From an uncultured Porphyromonadaceae bacterium (GTDB lineage: Bacteria; Bacteroidota; Bacteroidia; Bacteroidales; Barnesiellaceae_A): a DNA stretch of 27,931 nucleotides. The translations under genes and the position numbers were made by a program. The notes beneath the pieces were generated by a model. That model did no database searches and was not told where the DNA came from. It saw only the letters and a program-made list of their open reading frames with translations. Below, in pieces: positions 1 to 7,702 of this stretch. Each line of letters opens with the position of its first letter. The first letter of the stretch is position 1. The stretch covers positions 1 to 27,931 of the forward strand of contig UQMR01000025.1 of the NCBI GenBank assembly GCA_900542255.1, given 5' to 3'.

Positions 1-29
1 TGCTGCTTATCTTTACTGGTTTTCACCAT
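1..29 (-). CDS. 5' end of an unidentified gene leaving the left edge
   Basis: On the minus strand an ATG at 29-27 opens a frame that runs off the window and reads MVKTSKDKQ. A good Bacteroidota promoter lies 70-100 bases upstream (97-127), and a GAGAG run about 12 bases before the ATG could act as a weak ribosome site. With only nine full codons the product cannot be named. The lysine-rich start suits a cytosolic protein. The alternative is that the segment is still untranslated leader and the true start lies outside the window. Confidence 0.4.
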
Positions 30-96
30 GCTTTCAATGATCTCTCAGCAACTCCCCGGGGCGTTTTGGCGTCCCCGTTTTTTTGGGTTGCGGGTG

Positions 97-127
97 CAAA
101 GGTAATACCTCTTCCCGTTCCTTGCAA
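97..127 (-). promoter_or_regulatory. Bacteroidota-type promoter firing leftward
   Basis: On the minus strand TACCTTTG (104-97) matches the -7 consensus TAnnTTTG. TTGC (127-124), 19 bases upstream, fits the -33 TTTG box. Initiation is expected near 90, giving a GC-rich leader of about 60 bases before the possible start codon at 29. Confidence 0.6.
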
Positions 128-256
128 GCTTTTTCGCATGTTTTTTTTCAAAAAATTTTCGCCCCGTTTTTCCGCATCCGTAAAACTTGTTTTGTTTCAA
201 CCGGTTACATCGGAACCGGGCGAGGCCCGCCTCCCGGCGTTTTTTCTCCCCTTTCC

Positions 257-367
257 TTAGAAAGGCAGGTCGTCGGTGGGATTTCCGCCCTCATTGCCGG
301 GGGCAAAGGGTGGCAACTGGCTCTCGTCGGGCAACGGCGGTAGCTCGCTCGCGGCGGGAGTAGAGGT
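257..367 (-). pseudogene. orphan SSB-like acidic C-terminal tail
   Basis: A minus-strand frame ending in TAA at 259-257 encodes a Pro/Gly/Asp/Glu-rich stretch that finishes NPTDDLPF. DDLPF is the hallmark C-terminal tip of bacterial single-stranded DNA-binding protein, which docks partner proteins. About 37 codons can be read back to position 367, but there is no start codon and no OB-fold. The frame runs instead into the terminator hairpin at 369-418 and the 3' end of the TPR gene. I infer a relic of an ssb gene whose body was lost by rearrangement. A chance resemblance is possible because the matching stretch is short. Confidence 0.45.
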
Positions 368-368
368 T

Positions 369-418
369 ATATATAATAAAAGAGAGAGGGCGACTGCCCT
401 CTCTCTTTTATTATATAT
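369..418 (-). terminator. 23-bp hairpin terminator after the TPR gene
   Basis: Positions 369-391 and 396-418 are perfect inverted repeats around a GACT loop. The GC-rich top of the stem (GAGGGC/GCCCTC) sits on an A/T-rich base that supplies the T-rich 3' arm on the minus strand. It begins 12 bases after the stop codon of the TPR gene. The stem is nearly symmetric, so it may also stop plus-strand transcripts. Confidence 0.85.
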
Positions 419-429
419 TATATGCAGGC

Positions 430-2082
430 TTAAAGAGTTTTCAGGGCTTCTTGAATATCGATATTGTCGGGATCGAATTCGAGCATCTTATTCCAGTATA
501 AACGTGTACTGTCTTTGTACTCTTTGGCTTTTGCAGGATTTTGTACAGCTTCTTCGCTATATGCTTTGAGGAAGTTGTAATATCCGAGATAACGATAGCT
601 TTCTATGTAGGCAGCTACACGAGACTTAGAGAGGTTGGTCGAGTCTTGGTTAAGCACTTCTACCGTCTGATCATAATAGGGTTTTGCAGTACCCAACTTT
701 GTCTCGGGGTCACGTCCGGCAGCGGCACGTGCACGCCACATATAGCCGAGGTAATTATCGGGAGCTGCCTCGATAACTTTTGCAAAGAGGGTATCGGCCT
801 TCATCAGATAGGATTCTCCGGCTACCGTATCGGCCATACCTACGCGATAGCAAGTTTGTCCGAAACGGAAATAATCCATTACACGCAAGTTCTCTGAGGC
901 TTTATCCATATACTGCGAATAGAACTTGATAGAAAGGGGATAGTCCTGGGCAGCCTCGTAAGCGCTACTTATCTCTTTGAGGAGTTCGATGTTGGTCGAA
1001 TCCATTTCATAGGCTTTCAAAAAGTTGTTCACTGCATTTTGGGGGTCATCGAGTTCCATAAGCACATCACCATAGCACTCGAAATCGCGCGAAAGGAATG
1101 CGTGGCGCACATTGGTAGGAAGTGCGAAAAACTTGGCAGCCAAATCTTTTGCCTCTTCAAAACGTTTCAACTCGTAGAGGTTATACAGGATAACACGATT
1201 GAGTACGAAGTTGTCGGGCTCGTTTGCCAAGATAGATTTAGCCAAATCGTAAGACTCATTGAAACGCTTGCTGTAAAAGAGGAGCGTAGCAAGGCGTGCA
1301 CGGTCTTCTACGAAGTGATTGGGATTGGCCACATAAGACTCGTATGCCAAAGCAGCTTTGGTATATTGCTGGTTCTTATAGTATGCCTCGGCCAACTCAC
1401 GTTGTGCAAGGGCCGAATCGGGTGCTTTTTGGAGAAGCTCCTCGAGCTTGCCGATTGCCATTTCAGGATTTATATCGAAGTACATGTGTGAATATTTCAC
1501 ATATGCCTCTACGCAGTTGGGGTCGAAATTGATAGCCATTTCGTAATAACCGCAAGCATCTCCGTTACGGCCTTGATCGGCCAAGATATCGCCTTCAAAA
1601 ATGTAAATATCAGGGAAAGTCTTATCGGCCTTGCGGGCATTCTCGACATACTTCTCATATCCGGGAACGGCTGTCTCATAGTATGCCTTGGCTATGGCAA
1701 GGTTTACACCGGCATTCTTTTTGTTCTTTTTGAGTGCCTCCTTGAAGATTTTTTCAGCAGCCTTTTTGTCGGTGCTTAATTGCAACTTTCCTTGTCCTAT
1801 GAGGTTGTATACATTTTCAGGATCGGCTTCGAGACCCTTTGCATAATATTCTGCTGCCTTGGTATAGTCTTTGTTCAAGAAAGCTATTTCACCCAAATAA
1901 TAATAAGATTCCGATTTATTAGTGGTGGGTTCATCGATAGTACGCTCCAAAATGGTGCGTGCATTATCGGGCTGGTCGGCCTTGAAGTATTCTATACCAT
2001 CGGTATAATCATTTGCCCATGCACAGCCCCATACGGAAGCTGCCGCGGCTAAAACAGTTAAGAATTTGATTCTCATTTTCAT
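430..2082 (-). CDS. exported TPR-repeat protein
   Basis: The product is 550 residues. A signal peptide (MKMRIKFLTVLAAAASVWG..., likely cut after AWA near residue 23) is followed by tandem tetratricopeptide repeats through the rest of the protein, with recurrent motifs such as YYLGEIAFLNKDYTKAAEYY and AYYKNQQYTKAALAYESY. TPR arrays are protein-binding scaffolds, and the signal peptide puts this one in the periplasm. The frame is open back to a TTG at 2088, but ATG at 2082 is preferred, and a second ATG at 2076 is possible. It starts 20 bases after the stop of the PstS-like lipoprotein gene, so the two are almost certainly cotranscribed. The partner is unknown. Being last in the cluster downstream of ExbBD/TonB suggests a role in envelope transport or assembly, which is inference. 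Confidence 0.85.
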   Translation of the reverse strand: MKMRIKFLTVLAAAASVWGCAWANDYTDGIEYFKADQPDNARTILERTIDEPTTNKSESYYYLGEIAFLNKDYTKAAEYYAKGLEADPENVYNLIGQGKLQLSTDKKAAEKIFKEALKKNKKNAGVNLAIAKAYYETAVPGYEKYVENARKADKTFPDIYIFEGDILADQGRNGDACGYYEMAINFDPNCVEAYVKYSHMYFDINPEMAIGKLEELLQKAPDSALAQRELAEAYYKNQQYTKAALAYESYVANPNHFVEDRARLATLLFYSKRFNESYDLAKSILANEPDNFVLNRVILYNLYELKRFEEAKDLAAKFFALPTNVRHAFLSRDFECYGDVLMELDDPQNAVNNFLKAYEMDSTNIELLKEISSAYEAAQDYPLSIKFYSQYMDKASENLRVMDYFRFGQTCYRVGMADTVAGESYLMKADTLFAKVIEAAPDNYLGYMWRARAAAGRDPETKLGTAKPYYDQTVEVLNQDSTNLSKSRVAAYIESYRYLGYYNFLKAYSEEAVQNPAKAKEYKDSTRLYWNKMLEFDPDNIDIQEALKTL

Positions 2083-2102
2083 AAACAATATTTAGTTATC
2101 TA

Positions 2103-3032
2103 TTAAAATCCATCCGACACGTTTATAACGCGTTCTTCTATGCGAGCGGGAGAGATATTGGTTTTCTCAAAAATCTTCTGGCCCCGCTGTCCGGCTACAA
2201 ATATAGTAAATCCCGTGCAAAGACCGTTATATGTTTCAGTTTTTATCATATAAATTGACCTAAAAAAAGGATAATCGCCCGATGCTATATAGGCTTGGAA
2301 GGGCCCGAAGGGTTGCGCATCGGCTGTTTTTTTGATGCGCACGGGGGCAACAAGCTCGCGCACGTCAATGCCGGCAGAGTCTCGTGCCTCAATCCATGCG
2401 GCACCTATCACGCCTATGGCATTGGGACGACGGCTCACCTCACGGATAACTTCCAGGCTGTTTTCTACGGCCGAAACGCCGGGATAGAGTTTCGCGGGTG
2501 CGCATATAGAATCTATTACGTAACGCACCGTACCGGAATGGCGATTATCAAAAATTACCTGAATACGGTCGGGGCTTGCACCGGAGAATAGTTGGTCCCA
2601 TTGCGTGGCCTCTCCCGTCATCACACGACGAATATCATCGACCGTAAAAACAGAGTCGGGGTTCTGCTTGTTGACAACAAACGCCACAGCATCTACCGCC
2701 ACGTGCGTAGAACGGCTTTCGAGGCGGTTCTGAACGATAGCCTCTTTTTCTGCCGCAGTAAGTTCCCGGGAAATGGCAATAAGGCGTACGCTATCATCGA
2801 GCAAAGCCTTTACGGCATCTGCCTCGCTGACCGGTGCCACCGATATGTATGCACCGGGATTGGAGCGCGTAAAGACAAAAACATGCTGGTCGAGAACATT
2901 GAAAAACGACTCATCGCACAAAAACTCGATATCGCCCTCGTACATGCGGCGATCTACACCTCCTTGCGACGAACATGCCGCCAAAGAGAGCAGTATAACC
3001 AGAAAGATAGAAACGGATAAAATTTGCCTCAT
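2103..3032 (-). CDS. PstS-like substrate-binding lipoprotein
   Basis: The product is 309 residues. A lipoprotein signal ends in LAAC, with the lipidated Cys at residue 20. The body reads as a PstS-type periplasmic phosphate-binding-like domain (PBP-like family), with the segment FDNRHSGTVR at 161-170 matching the ligand-loop style of the family (SGT) and an AVAFVVNKQNP strand before it. No Pst ABC transporter genes are nearby. In Bacteroidota, stand-alone PstS-like lipoproteins are known beside exbB/exbD/tonB genes, as here. It may bind a small anion or serve as a structural partner of the TPR protein downstream. The start ATG is followed at once by the signal peptide. The family call is good and the ligand is unknown. 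Confidence 0.8.
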   Translation of the reverse strand: MRQILSVSIFLVILLSLAACSSQGGVDRRMYEGDIEFLCDESFFNVLDQHVFVFTRSNPGAYISVAPVSEADAVKALLDDSVRLIAISRELTAAEKEAIVQNRLESRSTHVAVDAVAFVVNKQNPDSVFTVDDIRRVMTGEATQWDQLFSGASPDRIQVIFDNRHSGTVRYVIDSICAPAKLYPGVSAVENSLEVIREVSRRPNAIGVIGAAWIEARDSAGIDVRELVAPVRIKKTADAQPFGPFQAYIASGDYPFFRSIYMIKTETYNGLCTGFTIFVAGQRGQKIFEKTNISPARIEERVINVSDGF

Positions 3033-3046
3033 AAATTACAGGATAA

Positions 3047-3295
3047 TTATTTATTACCTTTATATACGCGATACCCGCGATAGATACCATACAGGAAAAA
3101 GACTGCACCCATAACATACCTCACCCACAACGGAACGGTGTATGCAAAAAGGGTCGTAAAAAGAAGGGCGTAGGCCATGGCAAGATAGATTGCCACCATA
3201 ATAATGCCCATTGTCAGCCGTAAAGGCGAAAGGCGCGGCTTTTTATCGCCGTCGTCCTGCGATGTATTGCTGTCGTAATGTCCGTATCTTACCAT
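3047..3295 (-). CDS. small two-helix membrane protein
   Basis: The product is 82 residues. A hydrophilic N-terminus (residues 1-25, rich in Asp/Lys/Ser) precedes two hydrophobic segments at about 27-50 and 56-72, ending in a basic tail RGYRVYKGNK. The family is not recognised. The gene lies between the terminator that follows tonB and the PstS-like gene, 14 bases before the latter's start, so it is probably the first gene of the small-protein/PstS-like/TPR group. The ORF is credible from its membrane pattern and tight packing rather than from homology. Confidence 0.7.
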   Translation of the reverse strand: MVRYGHYDSNTSQDDGDKKPRLSPLRLTMGIIMVAIYLAMAYALLFTTLFAYTVPLWVRYVMGAVFFLYGIYRGYRVYKGNK

Positions 3296-3320
3296 AATAT
3301 CCTATGCTAATGAATGGGGT

Positions 3321-3364
3321 TGTAAAAACACCCGCAACCTAATATACGAGATAATAGGTTGCGG
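3321..3364 (-). terminator. intrinsic terminator after tonB
   Basis: The 10-bp arms CCGCAACCTA (3332-3341) and TAGGTTGCGG (3355-3364) are followed on the minus strand by GTGTTTTTAC, which contains a five-T tract. It lies 38 bases past the tonB stop and about 25 bases before the next start codon. It should end most exbB-tonB transcripts and leave only partial read-through into the downstream genes, because no separate promoter is visible there. Confidence 0.85.
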
Positions 3365-3401
3365 ATAGTAAGAGTATCTGATGTGCTAAGCACATGAGAA
3401 A

Positions 3402-4226
3402 TTACATAAGCTTGAACTTGACGGGAAGCGTAAAGTACACAGGCACTTCATTACCATTTTGCTTACCGGGAATCCACTTAGGCATACCTTGCAATACGCG
3501 AACAGCCTCTTTGGCAAGTGAGGGGTCGGGACTGCGGAGTACCTGTATATTCTCGATAGCACCCGTACGCGATACAACGAAACGCAAGAGTACCTGTCCT
3601 TGTATGCCGTTCTCTTGGGCCACAGCCGGATAACGGAGGTTGTCGTAGATGTATTTCATCAGCTCGGCATCTCCACCGGGGAATTGAGGCATCTGCTCTA
3701 CTGCATCATAAACCTTCTCTTCCTCGGGCTCGGGTTCGGCAATTACTTCGCGGAAGTCAGCAATATCCTGAGCATCTTCGGTATCTACACCTTCTACATC
3801 GGCAATAGAGATGTTGATATTGCTCTGTGCCATTTCGTCCTGCGTACGAATCTCCTCTTCCTCTTTTACATTCTCGTCGGCAGTAATGACGGGAGCTGTA
3901 AATTTGATAGAGCTCTTCAACGGCGGTGGCGGCGGAGCTTCCACGATAGGTTGAATATCTTCGTTCTTTTCTATTTCCTGGTCTTCAAGGTTGGCCATTT
4001 CTACCTCGGTAACTGTAAAATCTATTGCAGCATCCTTCTCCTTAGGGATTTTATCTATAAGGGCAGGTATAATGAAAGCCAACGCAAGAGCCACAATCGA
4101 AGCTACGATAGCGATAAGGTGGCGTTTTCCGATTTCTTGACGGATTACATAACCGCCAAATTTCTTGTTTTTGCCTTCAAACGCTAATTCGCACCACTTC
4201 GATGAATTCAAATCTATGCTTGCCAT
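3402..4226 (-). CDS. tonB: TonB family energy transducer
   Basis: The product is 274 residues. It has a cytoplasmic N-terminus, one membrane anchor at about 36-57, and a periplasmic linker with a proline run (EAPPPPPLKSS, about 97-106) followed by a long Glu/Asp-rich stretch. A TonB C-terminal domain starts near residue 185 (MPQFPGGDAELMKYI, then NGIQGQVLLRFVV and the closing strand VPVYFTLPVKF). TonB couples proton-motive force harvested by ExbB/ExbD to outer-membrane receptors. It is the last gene of the exbB-exbD-exbD-tonB operon, 35 bases after the exbD-like gene. The linker is notably acidic, whereas enterobacterial TonB alternates Glu-Pro and Lys-Pro. The N-terminal ELAFEGKNKKFGGYVIR block is typical of Bacteroidota TonB proteins. 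Confidence 0.93.
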   Translation of the reverse strand: MASIDLNSSKWCELAFEGKNKKFGGYVIRQEIGKRHLIAIVASIVALALAFIIPALIDKIPKEKDAAIDFTVTEVEMANLEDQEIEKNEDIQPIVEAPPPPPLKSSIKFTAPVITADENVKEEEEIRTQDEMAQSNINISIADVEGVDTEDAQDIADFREVIAEPEPEEEKVYDAVEQMPQFPGGDAELMKYIYDNLRYPAVAQENGIQGQVLLRFVVSRTGAIENIQVLRSPDPSLAKEAVRVLQGMPKWIPGKQNGNEVPVYFTLPVKFKLM

Positions 4227-4261
4227 AATTTGTCTAAATATTAGTCGTGAGAATTAGGTTA

Positions 4262-5017
4262 CTATTTTGCTCCAAAATCGCTCGATGCAGCCAGTTCGCC
4301 ATTCGTCTTGAAGTTGCCAATGAGGAAAAGGTCGCCGTCGGTCATATCCACAACAGCATACTTACCTACACTGCACACAATCATCTCGTCGAGGACGTCT
4401 ACCAGGCTCTCATAGGTAGCACCGGGACCATTTACATACTCGTTATCGGTAGTAGAGGTTTTGGCTTTGATAACCACCATCGGGGCACCTTTGAGCTTCT
4501 TAGCTTCGCGAACTGCCTCGTCGCGGGTCTCCATCAACGCATTTATCTCCTCTTCTGTTTGGCTCTTTGAGAGTCTACGGGCTTTTACCTCAGACTGAGC
4601 TGCTTCAAAGTCCTTGTTTGCCTCATCAACGAGACCGATAACTTCTTCGTTACGCTCCAGCAGCAAAGCACGGATACCGTTGGGATCGGCAGGGTCGAGA
4701 GACGACTGCGTCAGCGAGGTATAATCCTTATAGTTGGGCTCGCCCAAATAGTAGAATACCTCGTCATTGTCACCAAGCAATATCGTAATAGCTTCCGAAG
4801 CTTTCAGTTTACTTTGTTCTTCTTCCGTTACGGCGTCTTTACTAGGCATTACCAAGTCCATGGTACGGCTCTCTGTCATAGTCGTACAAAGCATGAAGAA
4901 TGTAATCAGAAGCATGTTCATATCCACCATAGGCGTAAAGTCCACGTGGATTTTCATCTTCTTCTGCGCGCCTTTTTTCTTTTTACCGTCGTTATCTTTT
5001 ACTTCTACTTCTGCCAT
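4262..5017 (-). CDS. ExbD/TolR-type biopolymer transport protein with long insert
   Basis: The product is 251 residues, well above the 130-150 usual for ExbD. A short Lys-rich cytoplasmic segment leads to a single membrane helix at about 27-47 containing the conserved proton-path Asp (D32 in FTPMVDMNMLLITFF). The periplasmic part resembles ExbD, with an added charged, helical stretch around residues 115-165 (acidic and basic residues alternating, probably coiled coil) before the strand MVVIKAKTS. It forms the ExbB-ExbD motor that energises TonB. The gene lies 33 bases after the first exbD-like gene. It differs from its neighbour enough to suggest a heteromeric ExbD dimer, which is inference. 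Confidence 0.9.
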   Translation of the reverse strand: MAEVEVKDNDGKKKKGAQKKMKIHVDFTPMVDMNMLLITFFMLCTTMTESRTMDLVMPSKDAVTEEEQSKLKASEAITILLGDNDEVFYYLGEPNYKDYTSLTQSSLDPADPNGIRALLLERNEEVIGLVDEANKDFEAAQSEVKARRLSKSQTEEEINALMETRDEAVREAKKLKGAPMVVIKAKTSTTDNEYVNGPGATYESLVDVLDEMIVCSVGKYAVVDMTDGDLFLIGNFKTNGELAASSDFGAK

Positions 5018-5050
5018 AATATAAATGAATTAATGACTCAAACAACCGGC

Positions 5051-5704
5051 TTATTCGCCTTGGTTTAAGGTAGTTATTAGACTAAAACGGTTTTGACGAA
5101 TCTCTTGTAACGAATCCATTACTTTTTTCACGACATCGTAAGGAGTATGGCGGTCAGCTTTGATAATGATTTTGAGTTTTTTCTGGTCATTATCGAGCGC
5201 TGCATATTCCTCACTATCTCTCATTCGTTGGCTACCGCATCGTGTAGCGAAATCGACCCAATCCTTGAATTGGTTATCGGTACTATCACAAGGAATACCC
5301 CAATTTTTCAAGTCGTTGGCTTGGTCCTCGAATCGTTGATTGAGGAACTGGGGCAAGTCTTTCATCGGCACACCGAACCAATCCGAGAGGCGGAAAGTAT
5401 TTTTCTGAGCCTCCGTAAGTTGCACCTCAGGATGCACTTTCAACATTTCGTTAAGCGCATTCTCGCGGTCGAACGTATTATCAAGGCCGATAAACACCTT
5501 ACCGGTGGGCTCGATAAGAATTTCGAGAACATCCCTTTCGGGAATCTCAAATTCCGAAACCGACGAAGGCGTTACAACTTGTTGCGGTTCTTGTTGAACG
5601 AATGTAGACGTCAGCATGAAGAAAGTAAGCAGAAGCACAGTAACGTCACTCATCGCGGTCATATCGATGAGCGTACTCTTCTTTTTTACTTTTACCTTTG
5701 CCAT
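5051..5704 (-). CDS. ExbD/TolR-type biopolymer transport protein, first paralogue
   Basis: The product is 217 residues. A basic N-terminus (MAKVKVKKKS) precedes one membrane helix at about 18-36 with the conserved Asp at D20 (MTAMSDVTVLLLTFFML). The periplasmic domain includes EIPERDVLEILIEPTGKVF and ends with the canonical ExbD closing unit (KKLKIIIKADRHTPYDVV, then the NRFSLITTLNQGE tail). A mid-protein insert of about 70 residues (LSDWFGVPMKDLPQFL...) makes it longer than classical ExbD. The gene starts 38 bases after exbB and is followed by a second, divergent exbD-like gene. Two exbD genes behind one exbB is a recurrent arrangement in Bacteroidota. Confidence 0.9.
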   Translation of the reverse strand: MAKVKVKKKSTLIDMTAMSDVTVLLLTFFMLTSTFVQQEPQQVVTPSSVSEFEIPERDVLEILIEPTGKVFIGLDNTFDRENALNEMLKVHPEVQLTEAQKNTFRLSDWFGVPMKDLPQFLNQRFEDQANDLKNWGIPCDSTDNQFKDWVDFATRCGSQRMRDSEEYAALDNDQKKLKIIIKADRHTPYDVVKKVMDSLQEIRQNRFSLITTLNQGE

Positions 5705-5742
5705 ATTACAAAGTCCTTTCTTTAAGCTGAGTGATCAAAAAA

Positions 5743-6573
5743 TTAATGGGTTTTTGCGTATGCGTTTACAATGCAGAATCCAATTTCGTCGATAGCATAA
5801 GTAAGGTTATCGATCTTATTGGAGAAGTAGTTATAAGAAATAACGGCGAGAGCACCGGTAGCAATACCAGTAGCGGTATTAACGAGGGCCTCAGAAATAC
5901 CGGTCGAAAGAGCTTGCGAGTCGGTAGCGCCATCACCAGAAGCCAAAGCGGCAAACGAACGGATCATACCCAACACAGTACCGAGAAGACCGAGCAACGT
6001 ACCCAGTGTGGTAAGCGTAGCGATGATGGGGAGGTTTTGTTGGAGAGCCGGCATTTCGAGAGCCGTAGCCTCTTCGAGTTGCGTTTGGATAGCTTCGAGT
6101 TTCTTTTCTTTCGACAAAGAGCTGTCTGTTTCTACTTGCTCATATTTGATAAGAGCCGATGCTACAACACTTGCAACAACGCCTTTCTTTTTCTCGCAAA
6201 GAGCCTTAGCCTTAGCCAAGTCATTTGCTTCGAGAGCAGCTTTGATTTCGGCAACAAACTTTGTCGTATTACCCTTACCGTCGGCACTCATCATGGCGAT
6301 GAAACGCTCTACTGAAAGAACTACTACGGTAAGAAGACATGTCATAAGGATAGGTACGATGAAACCGCCCTTATACACTGTAGCGAGAAGGTCGCCATTC
6401 AGAGGATGTCCGTTTACAGGGTCACCATCGGCAAAACGAGAGGGATCACCGCAAACAAATTGATAAAAACAAAAACCGGCAACGGCGCATATCAAGATAA
6501 CCCAGATAGGACTCTTGACTCCGATAACATTCGACTTTCTCGTCGCTGCTTTCTTCACTGTCTTAGTTTCCAT
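5743..6573 (-). CDS. exbB: MotA/TolQ/ExbB proton channel protein
   Basis: The product is 276 residues. Hydrophobic segments lie at about 22-42, 70-90, 182-205 and 235-250. The last two carry the family signature: LPIIATLTTLGTLLGLLGTV, then ISEALVNTATGIATGALAV, which contains the conserved Thr residues facing the ExbD Asp. ExbB forms the pentameric inner-membrane channel that with ExbD converts proton flow to TonB motion. It is the first gene of the operon. The leader back to the candidate promoter (6761-6768) is nearly 190 bases long. The extra N-terminal helix and the 50-70 loop (rich in Gly, Pro and Asp) are typical of Bacteroidota ExbB. Confidence 0.93.
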   Translation of the reverse strand: METKTVKKAATRKSNVIGVKSPIWVILICAVAGFCFYQFVCGDPSRFADGDPVNGHPLNGDLLATVYKGGFIVPILMTCLLTVVVLSVERFIAMMSADGKGNTTKFVAEIKAALEANDLAKAKALCEKKKGVVASVVASALIKYEQVETDSSLSKEKKLEAIQTQLEEATALEMPALQQNLPIIATLTTLGTLLGLLGTVLGMIRSFAALASGDGATDSQALSTGISEALVNTATGIATGALAVISYNYFSNKIDNLTYAIDEIGFCIVNAYAKTH

Positions 6574-6760
6574 AATAAATTTTTTAGTGTTGTTTTTTAA
6601 GTGTTATTTTGATTAATATTTGGTTTTTCTTGTTTTTCATCAGCATGGCCGAACAGGGGAAACCGGTCGTTCAATACATCCTGTACATTGTTTGTTCCTT
6701 GTGGTGTTATACATTCTCACAGGAGTTTTTCATTTATCAAAGGTTTTTCAGTTCGAGGGG

Positions 6761-6790
6761 CAAATTTAGGACTTATTTTTGAGTAAAAAA
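6761..6790 (-). promoter_or_regulatory. candidate promoter of the exbB-tonB operon
   Basis: TAAATTTG on the minus strand (6768-6761) matches the TAnnTTTG -7 box. The expected -33 region (about 6787-6792) is a T-run on that strand (TTTTTT), so it fits only loosely. It is the best promoter match between exbB and the divergent FHA gene. The stretch 6574-7072 (about 500 bases) otherwise holds no gene that I can support. It is AT-rich near exbB and contains a GC-rich patch at about 6995-7050 of no recognised function. Confidence 0.45.
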
Positions 6791-7072
6791 AATACCAAAT
6801 ACATTTTCTCGCGCTCAAAAGCAATTACACAACATGATTTCACATCGTTTAACGCCAGCCCCCTTTTGGTTTATGTTACAAAACATATTTATATAACCCA
6901 TCGGCACTTCTTACTTAGAAAACGACAAAAAAACAGATTTATTGTACACACCCGGCACCGCCCTGTCATTACACTTTTTCACCCCTGCACTTGACGGCGT
7001 CGCTCGTCGCGCCGCCCATCACCTCACAGTCCCATTTCACACGCCCCAGATAAGGATTTGGAGCCGTATAAT

Positions 7073-7103
7073 TTTGAGAGATACAAAGAATGGTGTACCT
7101 TTG
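7073..7103 (+). promoter_or_regulatory. promoter of the FHA gene
   Basis: TTTG at 7073-7076, a 19-base spacer and TACCTTTG at 7096-7103 form an almost ideal Bacteroidota -33/-7 promoter. Initiation would fall near 7110, leaving a leader of about 14 bases. This decides the start codon at 7124, because the in-frame ATGs at 7058 and 7091 would lie upstream of or inside the promoter. Confidence 0.8.
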
Positions 7104-7123
7104 CCACTCTTAACCGAAACGAT

Positions 7124-7639
7124 ATGAAACGTATAGTATGCCCCAAATGCGAGCACAAGTTCACTTTTGACGAGACACGTTACAAAGGAGCGAAAAACAT
7201 CTCATTTGCCTGCCCCGAGTGCCGCAAACACTTCTCTCTCTCCATCGATGAAATAAACGAGATGAACGAAGAAGAGCACTCCTTCCCTTACGGATATATC
7301 ACGGTGGTAGAAAACAGCTTCTGTTACCGTCAGACTTTCGGACTGAAACCGGGCGACAACATCATCGGGCGACGCTCTCCGGGCAGCGAAGCCGATATTG
7401 CCATAGAAAGCGGCGACATGAGTATGGACCGCCGCCACTGCATCATCAACGTAAAGGTACAAGGCAACACACTCACGCATACACTGCGCGACAATCCCAG
7501 CCTTACGGGCACCTTCTTACGACAAGAGATTCTCGGCGACCGCGACCGGGCCCGACTTCGCGACGGCGACATCGTGACGATAGGAGCCACAACCCTCATC
7601 ATTCACCTGCCCGAGGAAGACGACGAATACTTCGGCTGA
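7124..7639 (+). CDS. zinc-ribbon plus FHA domain protein
   Basis: The product is 171 residues. The N-terminus is a small zinc ribbon of the MJ0042 kind with Cys at 6, 9, 30 and 33 (CPKC ... CPEC). Residues about 60-162 form a forkhead-associated domain with GRRS at 82-85, DRRH at 102-105 and SLTGTFL near 126-132. FHA domains normally bind phosphothreonine. Two usual binding positions differ here: the Ser of SRxH is Asp102, and the Asn of NGT is Thr (TGT), so ligand binding may be altered. No kinase or phosphatase gene is beside it. It is monocistronic and convergent with yggS. The domain assignment is firm and the role is unknown. Confidence 0.85.
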   Translation: MKRIVCPKCEHKFTFDETRYKGAKNISFACPECRKHFSLSIDEINEMNEEEHSFPYGYITVVENSFCYRQTFGLKPGDNIIGRRSPGSEADIAIESGDMSMDRRHCIINVKVQGNTLTHTLRDNPSLTGTFLRQEILGDRDRARLRDGDIVTIGATTLIIHLPEEDDEYFG

Positions 7640-7702
7640 AAGCATCATACCGCCCACCCTCTTTACTGACATTTCCCGAAATCGCCGGTATCGCACCCCG
7701 GC

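Noticed and set aside
1..75. A TPP-riboswitch-like CTGAGAG motif in the minus-strand leader at the left edge
   Set aside because: The second conserved half (ACCTGATC and its helix) is not found in the following bases, and the GGUGCC/GGC pairing before CTGAGA is missing.
7058..7123. An N-terminal extension of the FHA protein from ATG 7058
   Set aside because: It overlaps the clear -33/-7 promoter at 7073-7103, and the zinc ribbon begins right after ATG 7124.
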